This document shows positions 52,006-60,785 of a DNA stretch of 64,000 nucleotides, piece after piece (position 1 is the stretch's first letter; every line of letters begins with the position of its first letter). The notes under the pieces are model-generated. The model did not search any database, was not told the DNA's origin, and was given only the letters and a program-made list of their open reading frames with translations. The DNA is from Pseudomonadota bacterium (GTDB lineage: Bacteria; Desulfobacterota; Binatia; Binatales; Binataceae): contig JAJPKA010000018.1 in NCBI GenBank assembly GCA_021323945.1, positions 98,853 through 162,852 on the forward strand, written 5' to 3'. The position numbers were made by a program, and so were the translations under genes.

Positions 52006-55000
52006 TGGCCGCAATGATAATCTTGCAGAGCCCGTGCCCCAAGCGGAGTGGTTTGCAGCGCGGCGATAGCTTCAGCAGCAGCTTGCGCACCGGCAATCGT
52101 GGTGAAGAAGGGGATGCGAAGCTCCAGAGCAGTACGCCGTATCAGAAACGAATCGGCGGTCCCTTCCTCGTCAGGCGTATTGATAACAGCAGCTATGCGC
52201 CCCTCGCGCATCAGGTCGAGCACGTTCGGGCTACCATCGGTAACCTTATTGACCGCGGTGCAGTCGACGCCTGCTCGTTGGATGTCACGCGCGGTGCCCG
52301 CCGTCGCCACGAGGCTGAAGCCCATGCCCGCGAGCGAACGAGCCAGCGACTCGAGAGATGGTTTGTCTGAATCGCGCACGCTAATGAAAATCAACCCTTT
52401 CAACGGTAGGTCGGTGGCAGCCGCTAATTCTGCCTTGGCAAAGGCCAATGCAAATGTTTTATCGATTCCCATGACCTCGCCGGTCGACTTCATTTCGGGT
52501 CCCAGAACAGTGTCGACGCCAGCGAAGCGCATAAACGGGAAGACTGATTCCTTGACCGCCACGTGCGCAGGCACACGCTCCGAGGTGAATCCCAGTTCGC
52601 GCAAGGTTTTTCCACCCATTACCCGCGCTGCCAGTTTGGCGAGCGGCACTCCGATAGCCTTGCTTACGAAAGGAATAGTGCGCGATGCACGAGGATTGAC
52701 TTCAAGGACGTAGATCGCCCCCTGGTAAATTGCGTACTGGACGTTGATCAGCCCGACTACCGCCAATTCCCGTGCGAGCAATTTGGTTTGCGCGGCCAAG
52801 TCCTGCTGAATGCTCTGGCTCAGGCTGCGAGGGGGCAAAGTACACGCGCTGTCTCCAGAGTGTATGCCGGCATGCTCGACATGCTCCATAATTCCCCCGA
52901 TCACTACTCGTTCGTGGTCGGCGATCGCATCTACGTCCACTTCGATCGCGCCATCGAGATAACGGTCGAGCAGCAGGGGTCGTTGCTCCGACGCCTGCAG
53001 AGCCTGGTCGAGGTAGCGCTTTAGATGAGCTTCATCCGCAATGATCTCCATGGCGCGGCCGCCAAGGACATAGGAAGGACGTATCAGCACAGGATAGCCG
53101 ATACTTGCAGCTCCGCGGATGGCGTCATCAGCACTACGGGCGAGGATTCCGGCCGGCTGACGTAGCCCGAGACTTTTGACCAGCTCGTTGAAGCGTTCAC
53201 GGTCCTCGGCGCGGTCGATGGCATCAGGGGGAGTGCCAAGGATTTTAACGCCGGCACGCTCCAAAGGCACGGCTAACTTTAGGGGTGTTTGGCCACCGAA
53301 TTGGACAATGACGCCCTCTGGTCGCTCGCGTTCAACGACCGCCATAACGTCCTCGAACGTTAACGGCTCAAAGTACAGGCGGTCGGAAATATCGTAGTCG
53401 GTGGAAACGGTTTCAGGATTGCAATTGACCATGACGGTCTCAAAGCCGTCTTCTTTCAGGGCCAGGCTCGCGTGGACACAGCAATAGTCGAATTCAATAC
53501 CTTGGCCGATACGATTGGGGCCGCCGCCCAAGATCATGATTTTGCGGCGCGCGCTCGGATGCGACTCATTCTCGCCCTCATACGTGGAATAGAAATAGGG
53601 GGTGAAAGCCTGGAATTCGGCCCCACAGGTATCAACCGTCTTGAACACGGGGTTAATGCCAAATTCCCGGCGGCGCCGCGCGATTGCGTTCTCCGAGGTC
53701 GCTTTCAGTTCAGCGATTCGCCGGTCGGAAAAACCCATCGCCTTAATAGTGCGCAGCCATTCTGGAGAGAGCGGTTCACGCGCGATCTGACGCTCGGTAG
53801 AAACGATTTCTGCAATCGCCTCGATGAACCATCGGTCGATTTTGGTCAACCGATAGATTTCCGAAATCGGTATGCCCAGACGTAACGCATCGGCTAGATA
53901 ATAGATGCGTGCGCTGTTCGGCTTGACCAGGTTGTGACGAACCTGGGCGAGGGCGCTTTCTCGAGACATCGCATCAATTCGGCTCTCCAAACCAAAGGAA
54001 CCAATTTCGAGCGAGCGCAAGGCCTTTTGTAAGGACTCCTTGAAAGTGCGGCCTATCGCCATCGATTCCCCGACCGATTTCATTTGCGGTCCGAGCTCAT
54101 CGTCTGCGCCGCGAAATTTTTCAAAAGTGAAGCGTGGTATTTTGGTTACGACATAATCGATAGTTGGTTCGAAGCAGGCTGGCGTCATCCGGGTTATATC
54201 ATTTGGAATCTCGTCCAGCCGGTAGCCAATCGCCAGCCGTGCGGCGATCTTTGCGATCGGGAAGCCCGTCGCCTTGGATGCCAATGCGGAGCTGCGGGAA
54301 ACGCGCGGGTTCATTTCGATGACCACCATCCGACCGCTGGCGGGATCGATTGCAAACTGAATGTTGGAACCGCCGGTATCAACGCCGATTTCGCGGATGA
54401 TCTTCAGCGCCGCATCGCGCATCAACTGGTATTCTTTATCTGTCAAGGTCTGAGCAGGCGCGACCGTAATCGAGTCGCCCGTATGCACTCCCATCGGGTC
54501 CAGGTTCTCGATTGAGCAAATGATGACGACGTTGTCGGCACCATCGCGCATCACCTCTAACTCGAATTCCTTCCACCCTTCGACCGATTGCTCGATGAGG
54601 ACCTCATGGCTGGGTGACATCTCCAGGCCCCATCGCACTTTATGCTGAAAATCTTCCGCAGTGCGGGCGATTGAGCCACCGGTTCCGCCCAGGGTTCTCG
54701 ACGGCCGAATAATGACCGGCAAGCCAAGTTGGGAGCGAATTCGCTCGGCCTCCTGAACTGAATGAGCAATTTCGGAAGCGGGCACAGACAGGCCAATCTT
54801 GAGCATGGCCCGTTTAAAAAGGTCGCGGTCCTCGGCTTTCTTAATGGCTGAGAGCTTCGCCCCGATCAGTTCGACGCCAAAGCGATTGAGCACCCCTGTC
54901 TCCGCCAGCTCGATGGCTAGATTGAGTGCAGTCTGACCGCCTACGGTCGGCAGCAGAGCATCCGGGCGCTCCTGCTCAATTATCCGGCTCACCACCGCCG

Positions 55001-55211
55001 CTGTCATCGGCTCGACGTATGTGCGATCGGCCAGTTCGGGATCAGTCATGATAGTGGCGGGATTGGAGTTGATTAGGATCAACCGCAATCCTTCTTCCCG
55101 CAGTGCCTTGATCGCCTGGGTGCCTGAATAATCGAATTCGCAGGCTTGGCCGATAATAATCGGGCCCGAACCGATTACGAGGATTGATTTGAGGTCCTTT
55201 CTGCGCGGCAC
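52002..55211 (-). CDS. carB: Carbamoyl-phosphate synthase large subunit
   Basis: CarB makes carbamoyl phosphate from bicarbonate, ammonia (from CarA) and two ATP, feeding pyrimidine and arginine synthesis. The 1,069 residues are normal. The N-terminal [29 protein letters not shown], the duplicated ATP-grasp domains ([16 protein letters not shown] and [33 protein letters not shown] and [16 protein letters not shown]) and a C-terminal MGS-like allosteric domain ([11 protein letters not shown]... [18 protein letters not shown]) are visible. It is 11 bases after carA and overlaps recG by 4. Confidence 0.97.
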   Translation of the reverse strand: MPRRKDLKSILVIGSGPIIIGQACEFDYSGTQAIKALREEGLRLILINSNPATIMTDPELADRTYVEPMTAAVVSRIIEQERPDALLPTVGGQTALNLAIELAETGVLNRFGVELIGAKLSAIKKAEDRDLFKRAMLKIGLSVPASEIAHSVQEAERIRSQLGLPVIIRPSRTLGGTGGSIARTAEDFQHKVRWGLEMSPSHEVLIEQSVEGWKEFELEVMRDGADNVVIICSIENLDPMGVHTGDSITVAPAQTLTDKEYQLMRDAALKIIREIGVDTGGSNIQFAIDPASGRMVVIEMNPRVSRSSALASKATGFPIAKIAARLAIGYRLDEIPNDITRMTPACFEPTIDYVVTKIPRFTFEKFRGADDELGPQMKSVGESMAIGRTFKESLQKALRSLEIGSFGLESRIDAMSRESALAQVRHNLVKPNSARIYYLADALRLGIPISEIYRLTKIDRWFIEAIAEIVSTERQIAREPLSPEWLRTIKAMGFSDRRIAELKATSENAIARRRREFGINPVFKTVDTCGAEFQAFTPYFYSTYEGENESHPSARRKIMILGGGPNRIGQGIEFDYCCVHASLALKEDGFETVMVNCNPETVSTDYDISDRLYFEPLTFEDVMAVVERERPEGVIVQFGGQTPLKLAVPLERAGVKILGTPPDAIDRAEDRERFNELVKSLGLRQPAGILARSADDAIRGAASIGYPVLIRPSYVLGGRAMEIIADEAHLKRYLDQALQASEQRPLLLDRYLDGAIEVDVDAIADHERVVIGGIMEHVEHAGIHSGDSACTLPPRSLSQSIQQDLAAQTKLLARELAVVGLINVQYAIYQGAIYVLEVNPRASRTIPFVSKAIGVPLAKLAARVMGGKTLRELGFTSERVPAHVAVKESVFPFMRFAGVDTVLGPEMKSTGEVMGIDKTFALAFAKAELAAATDLPLKGLIFISVRDSDKPSLESLARSLAGMGFSLVATAGTARDIQRAGVDCTAVNKVTDGSPNVLDLMREGRIAAVINTPDEEGTADSFLIRRTALELRIPFFTTIAGAQAAAEAIAALQTTPLGARALQDYHCGQ

Positions 55212-55222
55212 TGAAGTCGCTT

Positions 55223-56431
55223 TCAGTTGTTGGCTGGGGCCGATGCGCCCTTTGCCTGGCCTTCGCGGTCGAGGTGGTCGAGAGCATCAAGGCCGTAACG
55301 AGGAAACAATTCCACTAACCGGCGAAACCTGGTGAAAAGATAACCTGAGTCGTGCGGTCCCGGGGAAGCCTCCGGATGATACTGGACAGAATAAAAGGGT
55401 AAACCTTTGCCGCGCAGTCCCTCTACCGTCTTATCGTTTAAGTTAAGGTGTGAAAGCTCGGCCTTTCCCTGCAAGGACTCGGCGTCGACCGCAAAACCAT
55501 GATTCTGCGAGGTAATCTCCACTCGACCAGTATGCAGGTCAAGCACCGGGTGATTGGCTCCGTGATGACCGAATGTCAATTTGTAAGTCTTGCCACCCAG
55601 CGCCAGCCCCAAGATCTGATGACCAAGACAGATGCCGAAAATAGGTTTGCGGCGAAGCAGTCCGCGCACCGTCTCATGCGCATAGAGGACGGCCGCCGGA
55701 TCAGCCGGTCCATTCGATAAAAAAACACCGTCCGGATTGAGCTCTAGCACCTGTTCCGCCGTTGAGGTGGCCGGGAGAACTTTGACGCGAAAACCCGCCG
55801 CGACCAGGCGGCGCAGAATATTGCGCTTAATGCCGTAATCCAGGGCTACGATCAAGGGAGCATCGCGCAATTCGGCGCGTGACGGCTGCCGATAGCCGGT
55901 CGCAATAGACCAGTCTCCCAGTTCCCACTCATAAGGCTGTGCACAGGTGACTTCTCGCACCAGATCGCGACCCACCAATCCGGGTGATGCTTTGGCTTTC
56001 GCCACCAGCTCGTCGATCTCGAGGTTTACGCTCGACAAAACCGCCTGCTGGGCACCATTGGTGCGGAGATGACGCACAAGGGCTCTGGTATCGATCAGTT
56101 CGATCCCTGGCACGCCCGCTCGTTCCAGATATTCACCCAAAGACATCTCGGCGCGCCAGTTTGAAGGGCGCGGGACGTATTCTCTGACGATAAATCCTTC
56201 GACGTACACTCGGTCGGACTCTTCATCCTCACGATTGATGCCGACGTTGCCAATTTCGGGATAGGTCATGCAGACCAGCTGACCCTTATACGAGGGGTCA
56301 GTCAGCACTTCCTGGTAACCAGTCATCGCGGTATTGAACACGACCTCCCCAGTTACCTCGCCGAGCGCCCCAAAGGCGCGTCCGCGGAAGATACGTCCGT
56401 CCGCCAGCGCCAGCACCGCCTCACGAGACAT
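55223..56431 (-). CDS. carA: Carbamoyl-phosphate synthase small subunit (glutaminase)
   Basis: CarA hydrolyses glutamine and passes ammonia to CarB. The 402 residues contain the N-terminal [21 protein letters not shown], the class I glutaminase site GICLGHQIL with the catalytic Cys, and [11 protein letters not shown] with His-Pro-Glu. The start at 56431 overlaps the pyrC stop by 11 bases; the longer frame to 56464 lies within pyrC. Pyrimidine operon gene 4. Confidence 0.97.
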   Translation of the reverse strand: MSREAVLALADGRIFRGRAFGALGEVTGEVVFNTAMTGYQEVLTDPSYKGQLVCMTYPEIGNVGINREDEESDRVYVEGFIVREYVPRPSNWRAEMSLGEYLERAGVPGIELIDTRALVRHLRTNGAQQAVLSSVNLEIDELVAKAKASPGLVGRDLVREVTCAQPYEWELGDWSIATGYRQPSRAELRDAPLIVALDYGIKRNILRRLVAAGFRVKVLPATSTAEQVLELNPDGVFLSNGPADPAAVLYAHETVRGLLRRKPIFGICLGHQILGLALGGKTYKLTFGHHGANHPVLDLHTGRVEITSQNHGFAVDAESLQGKAELSHLNLNDKTVEGLRGKGLPFYSVQYHPEASPGPHDSGYLFTRFRRLVELFPRYGLDALDHLDREGQAKGASAPANN

Positions 56432-57803
56432 TATGAGCTCCGGAGTTTGGCAGGCGGTTGACAACGATTTTCCCGTCGACGATCGTCGTGACGGCCATGC
56501 CTTTTAACGTCATTCCAGTGAAAGGAGTATTGCGGCTTTTGGATACGAAATTGCCAGGGTTCACGGTCCATTCCAGCTCAGGGTCGATTACGGTGATGTT
56601 AGCGGGTCCACCAATAGTCAGACGACCATACTCGGGCAGACGGAGCAGCCGCGCAGGATTGAGCGACATCATTTCGACCATTCGCGCAGGACTGATCGCC
56701 CCACGATGCACCAGAGACATCGCGAGACCCACTGCCGTTTCGAATCCCACGACGCCATTGGCTGCTCGCGCGAGCGCTTGAGCTTGGCTCTCCGAGAGCC
56801 GTCGCGCGGGTTTGTGCGGACCAAAAATATCCTTCAGTTCATCCCAGCATTTGGACCGGGGATCATGCGGCGCGTGATCTGTCGCGATCATGTCGATAGT
56901 GCCATCAGCCATCGCCTCAACCAGCGCCTCGACATCGATGCGAGTTCTCAGCGGTGGCGACATTCGGGCATTGGGGCCCGATATAAGAATGGCGCTCTCG
57001 TCGAGAGTGAAATGATGAGGAGTTACCTCGCAGGTCAAATTCGTGAGACGTCTTTTTTCAGCGCGGATCAATTCTGTGGCCTCGGCCGTCGAGACATGTG
57101 CTAGATGAATCGGTGTCCGGGGCTCGGTGGCCAGTGCCAGGTCGCGGCTGATTCGTCGAGTTTCAGCGCACGTAGGGATTCCTATGATGCCGAGAGTATT
57201 CGCTATGCGACCTGCGTTCATAGCGCCTCCGGCCGATAGCGCCCGATCTTCTTCGTGGAGTGATATAGCGAACCCTGTACGACAGGCCTCACGGAACGCC
57301 GCCGTCAGTGTTGCCTCGTCGTCAATCGGCAGGCCGTCATCGGAGAACATTCGGACCCCAGCTTGAATCATTGCATCAAAATCAACCAGGTCGCGTCCCT
57401 CCAGGCCTTTGGTCACCGCTGCAACCGGGACCAGACGAGCGCCGCCCGACGCGCGCGCACGCTGCAACATGTATTGCGTGACTTCCTCTCGATCGTTTGC
57501 AGGTGATGTATTGGCCATGGCGGCCACAGCAGTGAACCCGCCGACCGCGGCAGCCAGCAAGCCAGTCGCAATAGTTTCCTTTTCGGAGAATCCCGGTTCA
57601 CGCAGATGAGCGTGCGGATCGATAAGTCCCGGCACTATCCACATCCCGCTGCAATCGAGCAGTGACTGAACACTGATAACAGCAAGATTACCGGGCGCTT
57701 CGATGTGAGTGATCTTGCCCTCGCTTACGATCACGTCGTAGAGTCCGTCTCTCCTGGAGGCGGGATCGATGACACGCCCGCCCGTGAGCGCAAAGCTTGT
57801 CAC
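56421..57803 (-). CDS. pyrC: Dihydroorotase (type I)
   Basis: PyrC interconverts carbamoyl-aspartate and dihydroorotate. The 460 residues include the HxH metal site [10 protein letters not shown], then LHEED, HLAHVST and TDHAPH, the other metal and catalytic residues of the amidohydrolase barrel, and a C-terminal [13 protein letters not shown]. The length and motifs place it in the long, type I group. The start overlaps the pyrB fusion stop by 4 bases (ATGA). Its place in the operon between pyrB and carA is typical. Confidence 0.96.
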   Translation of the reverse strand: MTSFALTGGRVIDPASRRDGLYDVIVSEGKITHIEAPGNLAVISVQSLLDCSGMWIVPGLIDPHAHLREPGFSEKETIATGLLAAAVGGFTAVAAMANTSPANDREEVTQYMLQRARASGGARLVPVAAVTKGLEGRDLVDFDAMIQAGVRMFSDDGLPIDDEATLTAAFREACRTGFAISLHEEDRALSAGGAMNAGRIANTLGIIGIPTCAETRRISRDLALATEPRTPIHLAHVSTAEATELIRAEKRRLTNLTCEVTPHHFTLDESAILISGPNARMSPPLRTRIDVEALVEAMADGTIDMIATDHAPHDPRSKCWDELKDIFGPHKPARRLSESQAQALARAANGVVGFETAVGLAMSLVHRGAISPARMVEMMSLNPARLLRLPEYGRLTIGGPANITVIDPELEWTVNPGNFVSKSRNTPFTGMTLKGMAVTTIVDGKIVVNRLPNSGAHNVS

Positions 57804-59728
57804 GCGGGGTTCTCGGCGGTCTTGGGTGATTCCAGCAGGGAATACAACAGCACTCGCTCGCCTGGCTTACCTCCCTCGTCGGCGGCAATACGAACCTGGA
57901 CCCGGTCGGTCCGCGAAGTCGGTATGCTTTTACCGATGTAATTGGGGCGAATTGGTAGGGCACGATGACCTCTATCAATCAGGACGGCGAGCTTCACACC
58001 AGCGGGGCGACCCTGCTGCCACAGAAGAGTCATCGCACGTTGTACGGTCCACCCGCTGTTGATGACGTCATCGACGAGTATGATTAGGCGGCCGTCTACG
58101 TCGAAACTGGCGGTGTCGTCGAGCGGCTGGAGCGCAGTCTGACCGTAAACATCGATAGCGGCGCATGGGGGCCGGACGCCGGTTTGCCTGCCGACCAATT
58201 CGCGAAGGCGCAGCGCCAGCAAAGCCCCGCGGCTTACGACGCCCACTATTGCCAGCATGGTCGGATCGACTACATCGGCCGTGATCTGCGCAGCGATGGC
58301 CTGGCAGGCCGCGGCAATTTCCTCGCTGTTCATAATCTCGCGTTGTGGTCCTCGCCGGTACGGTTCGTAACCGCGCTCTTCCGCCTCTTTGACGCTGTCG
58401 AACACCGCCAGGGTGCCATCCTCAACCCATTGACGCACATAGCCGTGAAGGCTCTCATCAAAATGGTAATAGCGGCGGGAAGTGGTGTGGCCGACATAAT
58501 CAACGCGTAAATTGCGCTCGCAGAAGTCGCATCTGAGCGCAAGGTGTTCGCGGTTGGTGGTCGGAGCAAACCGGAATCGCGGCCGCAAATAGGCACCCTC
58601 GCGGCGAGTGATACAGCTCGGATTGGCACACCTCGGAGCAGTTCCACCTCGAAAGGGGATCGATGAGGTGTTACCTCGTTTGGCTGGTCGCGAACGATTT
58701 TCCAGTAGCCACGCAATCAGTGCCATCCGCACCGGGACTCCAGCCGCCGCCTGTTCGAAGTAGACCGCGCGGGGGTCGCTGTCGAGTTCATAGGCGACTT
58801 CGTCAGTCCTCGGCAGCGGGTGCATAACCACAGCGCGGTGGGTCCGGCTGCTACGGAGGGCGCGCGCATCAAACGGCGCGTAGTTGCACGGCGTAGCATT
58901 GCTGCCGGCCAGCCGCTCGCGCTGCAAACGCGTCAGATAGAAGGCGTCGAGCGAGGCCGGCGCACGCGCCGCCGGCACATCCTGTAACGGGTTCGCATCG
59001 GTGAAAAGCGCCATCTGATGGGGCGCATTGGGGGTGAGGTACAGAGCGTCAAAGCTACCCTGATCCGATTTCAATTCCTCGAGCGAGACCGTCGAGAAGC
59101 GGTAGTTGCGTTCCGCCGCTATCCGGTCCAGTACATAGTCCGGAAGTTCCATGCCACTGAAGGGAGCGGTGACAATATTTGCCCCGAACCGTGCCAGAGC
59201 ATAAATCAGCGAATGGACGGTGCGGCCAAATTTCAGATCGCCGCAAATCGCGACTGTTAGTCCCTTGAGATGGCCCTTCTTCCGTCGTAACACATAGAGG
59301 TCGCACAATGTCTGCGTGGGATGTTCGCGGCTGCCGTCACCCGCATTAATTACCGATACCGAGGCATACTCGGCCGCGACTTGTGCCGCGCCGTCGGATG
59401 GATGGCGGAGCACGATTATGTCCGCGTATGCGGAGACAACCCGCACTGTGTCGGCGAGGCTTTCACCCTTTGCGGCCGAAGAGGTATGCATGTCCGGCGA
59501 GCTAATGACGGTTCCCCCCAGGCGATGCATCGCCGATTCAAAGCTCAGCCGCGTTCGGGTCGAAGGTTCATAAAACAGGGTGGCCATGATCAAGCCTTCG
59601 GCGATTCGCCTGGTCTCACCCCGCTCTATTGCCTGGCTGAAAGAATCGGCCAACTCGAAAATGCGCTCGATGTCGCTGAGCGGCAAATCTTCAATCGACA
59701 CCAGATCGGATTTCGCCAGTCGGGGCAT
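57800..59728 (-). CDS. pyrB: Aspartate carbamoyltransferase fused to a PyrI-like zinc module and a PyrR-like domain
   Basis: One 642-residue frame. Residues 1-345 are a PyrB catalytic chain with all known active-site residues: STRT (56-59), K87, R108, HPTQ (136-139), R169, R267 and Q269, HPLP (303-306). Residues 367-403 hold C-x4-C (367, 372) and C-x2-C (400, 403) in a context like the zinc domain of PyrI, the regulatory subunit, but the allosteric nucleotide domain of PyrI is absent. Residues 466-642 resemble PyrR: a type I phosphoribosyltransferase with PRPP loop LVDDVINSGWT (551-561) and the PyrR signature LIDRGHRALPIRPNYIGKSIP. An extra segment of about 30 residues (near 229-262) sits just before TRLQ. 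It follows the stand-alone pyrR by 98 bases. The domains are clear; the function of the two added parts is inference. Confidence 0.9.
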   Translation of the reverse strand: MPRLAKSDLVSIEDLPLSDIERIFELADSFSQAIERGETRRIAEGLIMATLFYEPSTRTRLSFESAMHRLGGTVISSPDMHTSSAAKGESLADTVRVVSAYADIIVLRHPSDGAAQVAAEYASVSVINAGDGSREHPTQTLCDLYVLRRKKGHLKGLTVAICGDLKFGRTVHSLIYALARFGANIVTAPFSGMELPDYVLDRIAAERNYRFSTVSLEELKSDQGSFDALYLTPNAPHQMALFTDANPLQDVPAARAPASLDAFYLTRLQRERLAGSNATPCNYAPFDARALRSSRTHRAVVMHPLPRTDEVAYELDSDPRAVYFEQAAAGVPVRMALIAWLLENRSRPAKRGNTSSIPFRGGTAPRCANPSCITRREGAYLRPRFRFAPTTNREHLALRCDFCERNLRVDYVGHTTSRRYYHFDESLHGYVRQWVEDGTLAVFDSVKEAEERGYEPYRRGPQREIMNSEEIAAACQAIAAQITADVVDPTMLAIVGVVSRGALLALRLRELVGRQTGVRPPCAAIDVYGQTALQPLDDTASFDVDGRLIILVDDVINSGWTVQRAMTLLWQQGRPAGVKLAVLIDRGHRALPIRPNYIGKSIPTSRTDRVQVRIAADEGGKPGERVLLYSLLESPKTAENPA

Positions 59729-59826
59729 GCTCTATCAGCAGGCGCTATGCCGGACCATTTTTGATGTCTGGTCTGAGCTTCTGACCGTTTGTAGTGAGGC
59801 GACAGCCATCGCTCGGCGCGTTCACC

Positions 59827-60381
59827 CTAGAAAGCTTCAGGCTTTGTTTCACCGATCACGACCGCATCGACGCCATCAACCTCGCTCAATTTTACGTATA
59901 CGCGTTGGCCTTCAGGTGCCGCGATGTTCTTGCCGACATAGTCGGCACGAATAGGTAGCTCGCGTCGGCCGCGATCAACCAGCGCCGCGAGCTCGATCGA
60001 CCGGGGACGTCCCAAATCAGCCAGCGCAGCGAGGGCAGCCCTTACGGTTCGCCCTGTGTACAGCACGTCATCAACCAGCACGACGTTGCGATCATCGAGC
60101 GAGAAAGGAATATTCCGACCCAACAGGCGCGGATCGCCCGGCGTGCTTTTGTCGTCGTCACGGTACGACGATATATCGAGCGTTCCGACCTCAACCAGCG
60201 GACGGCCGGTTTGATTCAAAATCGTCGCGATCCGCTCAGCGAGATTCGCGCCGCGGCGAATGATGCCAATCAGGGCAAGACGCTCCGCGGCACTGTGACG
60301 TTCGTGGATCTCATACGCAATGCGCTTGACACATCTTGCCAGCGCGTCGGCGTCGAGCGCCAAAGATCCTCTCAGGACCAC
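59827..60381 (-). CDS. pyrR: PyrR bifunctional RNA-binding attenuation protein/uracil phosphoribosyltransferase
   Basis: PyrR senses UMP and PRPP and, in many bacteria, binds the leader RNA of pyr operons to favour termination. The 184 residues have LALDADALARCVKRIAYEI, LIGIIRRGANLAERIA, the PRPP motif VVLVDDVLYTGRTVRAALAAL, and the specific LVDRGRRELPIRADYVGKNIA. The start is GTG 60381. It is the first gene of the operon and the leader just upstream holds a PyrR-like site and a terminator, so it probably regulates its own operon. A second, fused PyrR-like domain is in the next gene. Confidence 0.95.
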   Translation of the reverse strand: MVLRGSLALDADALARCVKRIAYEIHERHSAAERLALIGIIRRGANLAERIATILNQTGRPLVEVGTLDISSYRDDDKSTPGDPRLLGRNIPFSLDDRNVVLVDDVLYTGRTVRAALAALADLGRPRSIELAALVDRGRRELPIRADYVGKNIAAPEGQRVYVKLSEVDGVDAVVIGETKPEAF

Positions 60382-60426
60382 CCGACCAGTACCCGGACAA
60401 GCGAGCTTTTTGGGGGCGACGATTTG

Positions 60427-60460
60427 AAAAAAAACACCAGCCTTGCGACCTGACCGGTGT
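60427..60460 (-). terminator. Leader intrinsic terminator of the pyr operon (attenuator)
   Basis: On the minus strand a stem ACACCGGT / GCTGGTGT (8 bp with two G-U pairs, 11-base loop) is followed by a run of eight T. It ends 46 bases before the pyrR GTG and lies after the promoter and PyrR-like hairpin, so it is read before any gene of the operon. This is a textbook attenuator position. Confidence 0.75.
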
Positions 60461-60481
60461 TGATGTTGACCGTTAACATCC

Positions 60482-60511
60482 GCTGTACCTTACTACCCTC
60501 TCGGGAGCAGC
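60482..60511 (-). promoter_or_regulatory. Candidate PyrR-binding RNA hairpin in the pyr leader
   Basis: The minus strand reads TCCCGAGAGG at 60506 to 60497, matching the PyrR RNA consensus UCCnGnGAGG that I recall from Bacillus. CCC and GGG close a GAGA tetraloop, and flanking GCTG (60508-60511) and CAGC (60482-60485) can form a lower stem with a purine-rich bulge between. It lies upstream of the leader terminator, as an anti-antiterminator should. The match is by eye; covariance would test it. Confidence 0.65.
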
Positions 60512-60525
60512 TTAAAGGCTAATTC

Positions 60526-60554
60526 AAGTTACCTTCCCTCGAAGGAGGCGTCAA
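60526..60554 (-). promoter_or_regulatory. Candidate sigma-70 promoter of the pyr operon
   Basis: Minus-strand -35 TTGACG (60554-60549, one mismatch) and -10 TAACTT (60531-60526, weak), with exactly 17 bases between. Transcription would start close to 60519, just before the PyrR-binding hairpin. The -10 is poor, so this is only a candidate. Confidence 0.4.
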
Positions 60555-60785
60555 TTCTCCGCGCGTCGATTCTCACCAATCGTGGCCGATCAACCGTAGT
60601 TTCAACCGCATCGCGAAGCGTGAGTGGAGCAGCTGGATTTCCGCCTGAACAGCGGGCCTTGAGGCGAGCAAAGGCGATTTTGCCGCGAACTGCTGCTCGC
60701 CGCCAGGTGTTCAGGCACATCGACCGGCTCATCCAAGCTCAGGACATTTAAGCCGAAGTGTCAGGCAGTCAAAAATCCCAGCCGA

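Noticed and set aside
60529..60732. Minus-strand frame of 67 residues between glgP and the pyr leader
   Set aside because: Overlaps the candidate pyr promoter, has no Shine-Dalgarno and no recognisable sequence; a leader peptide is possible but not supported.
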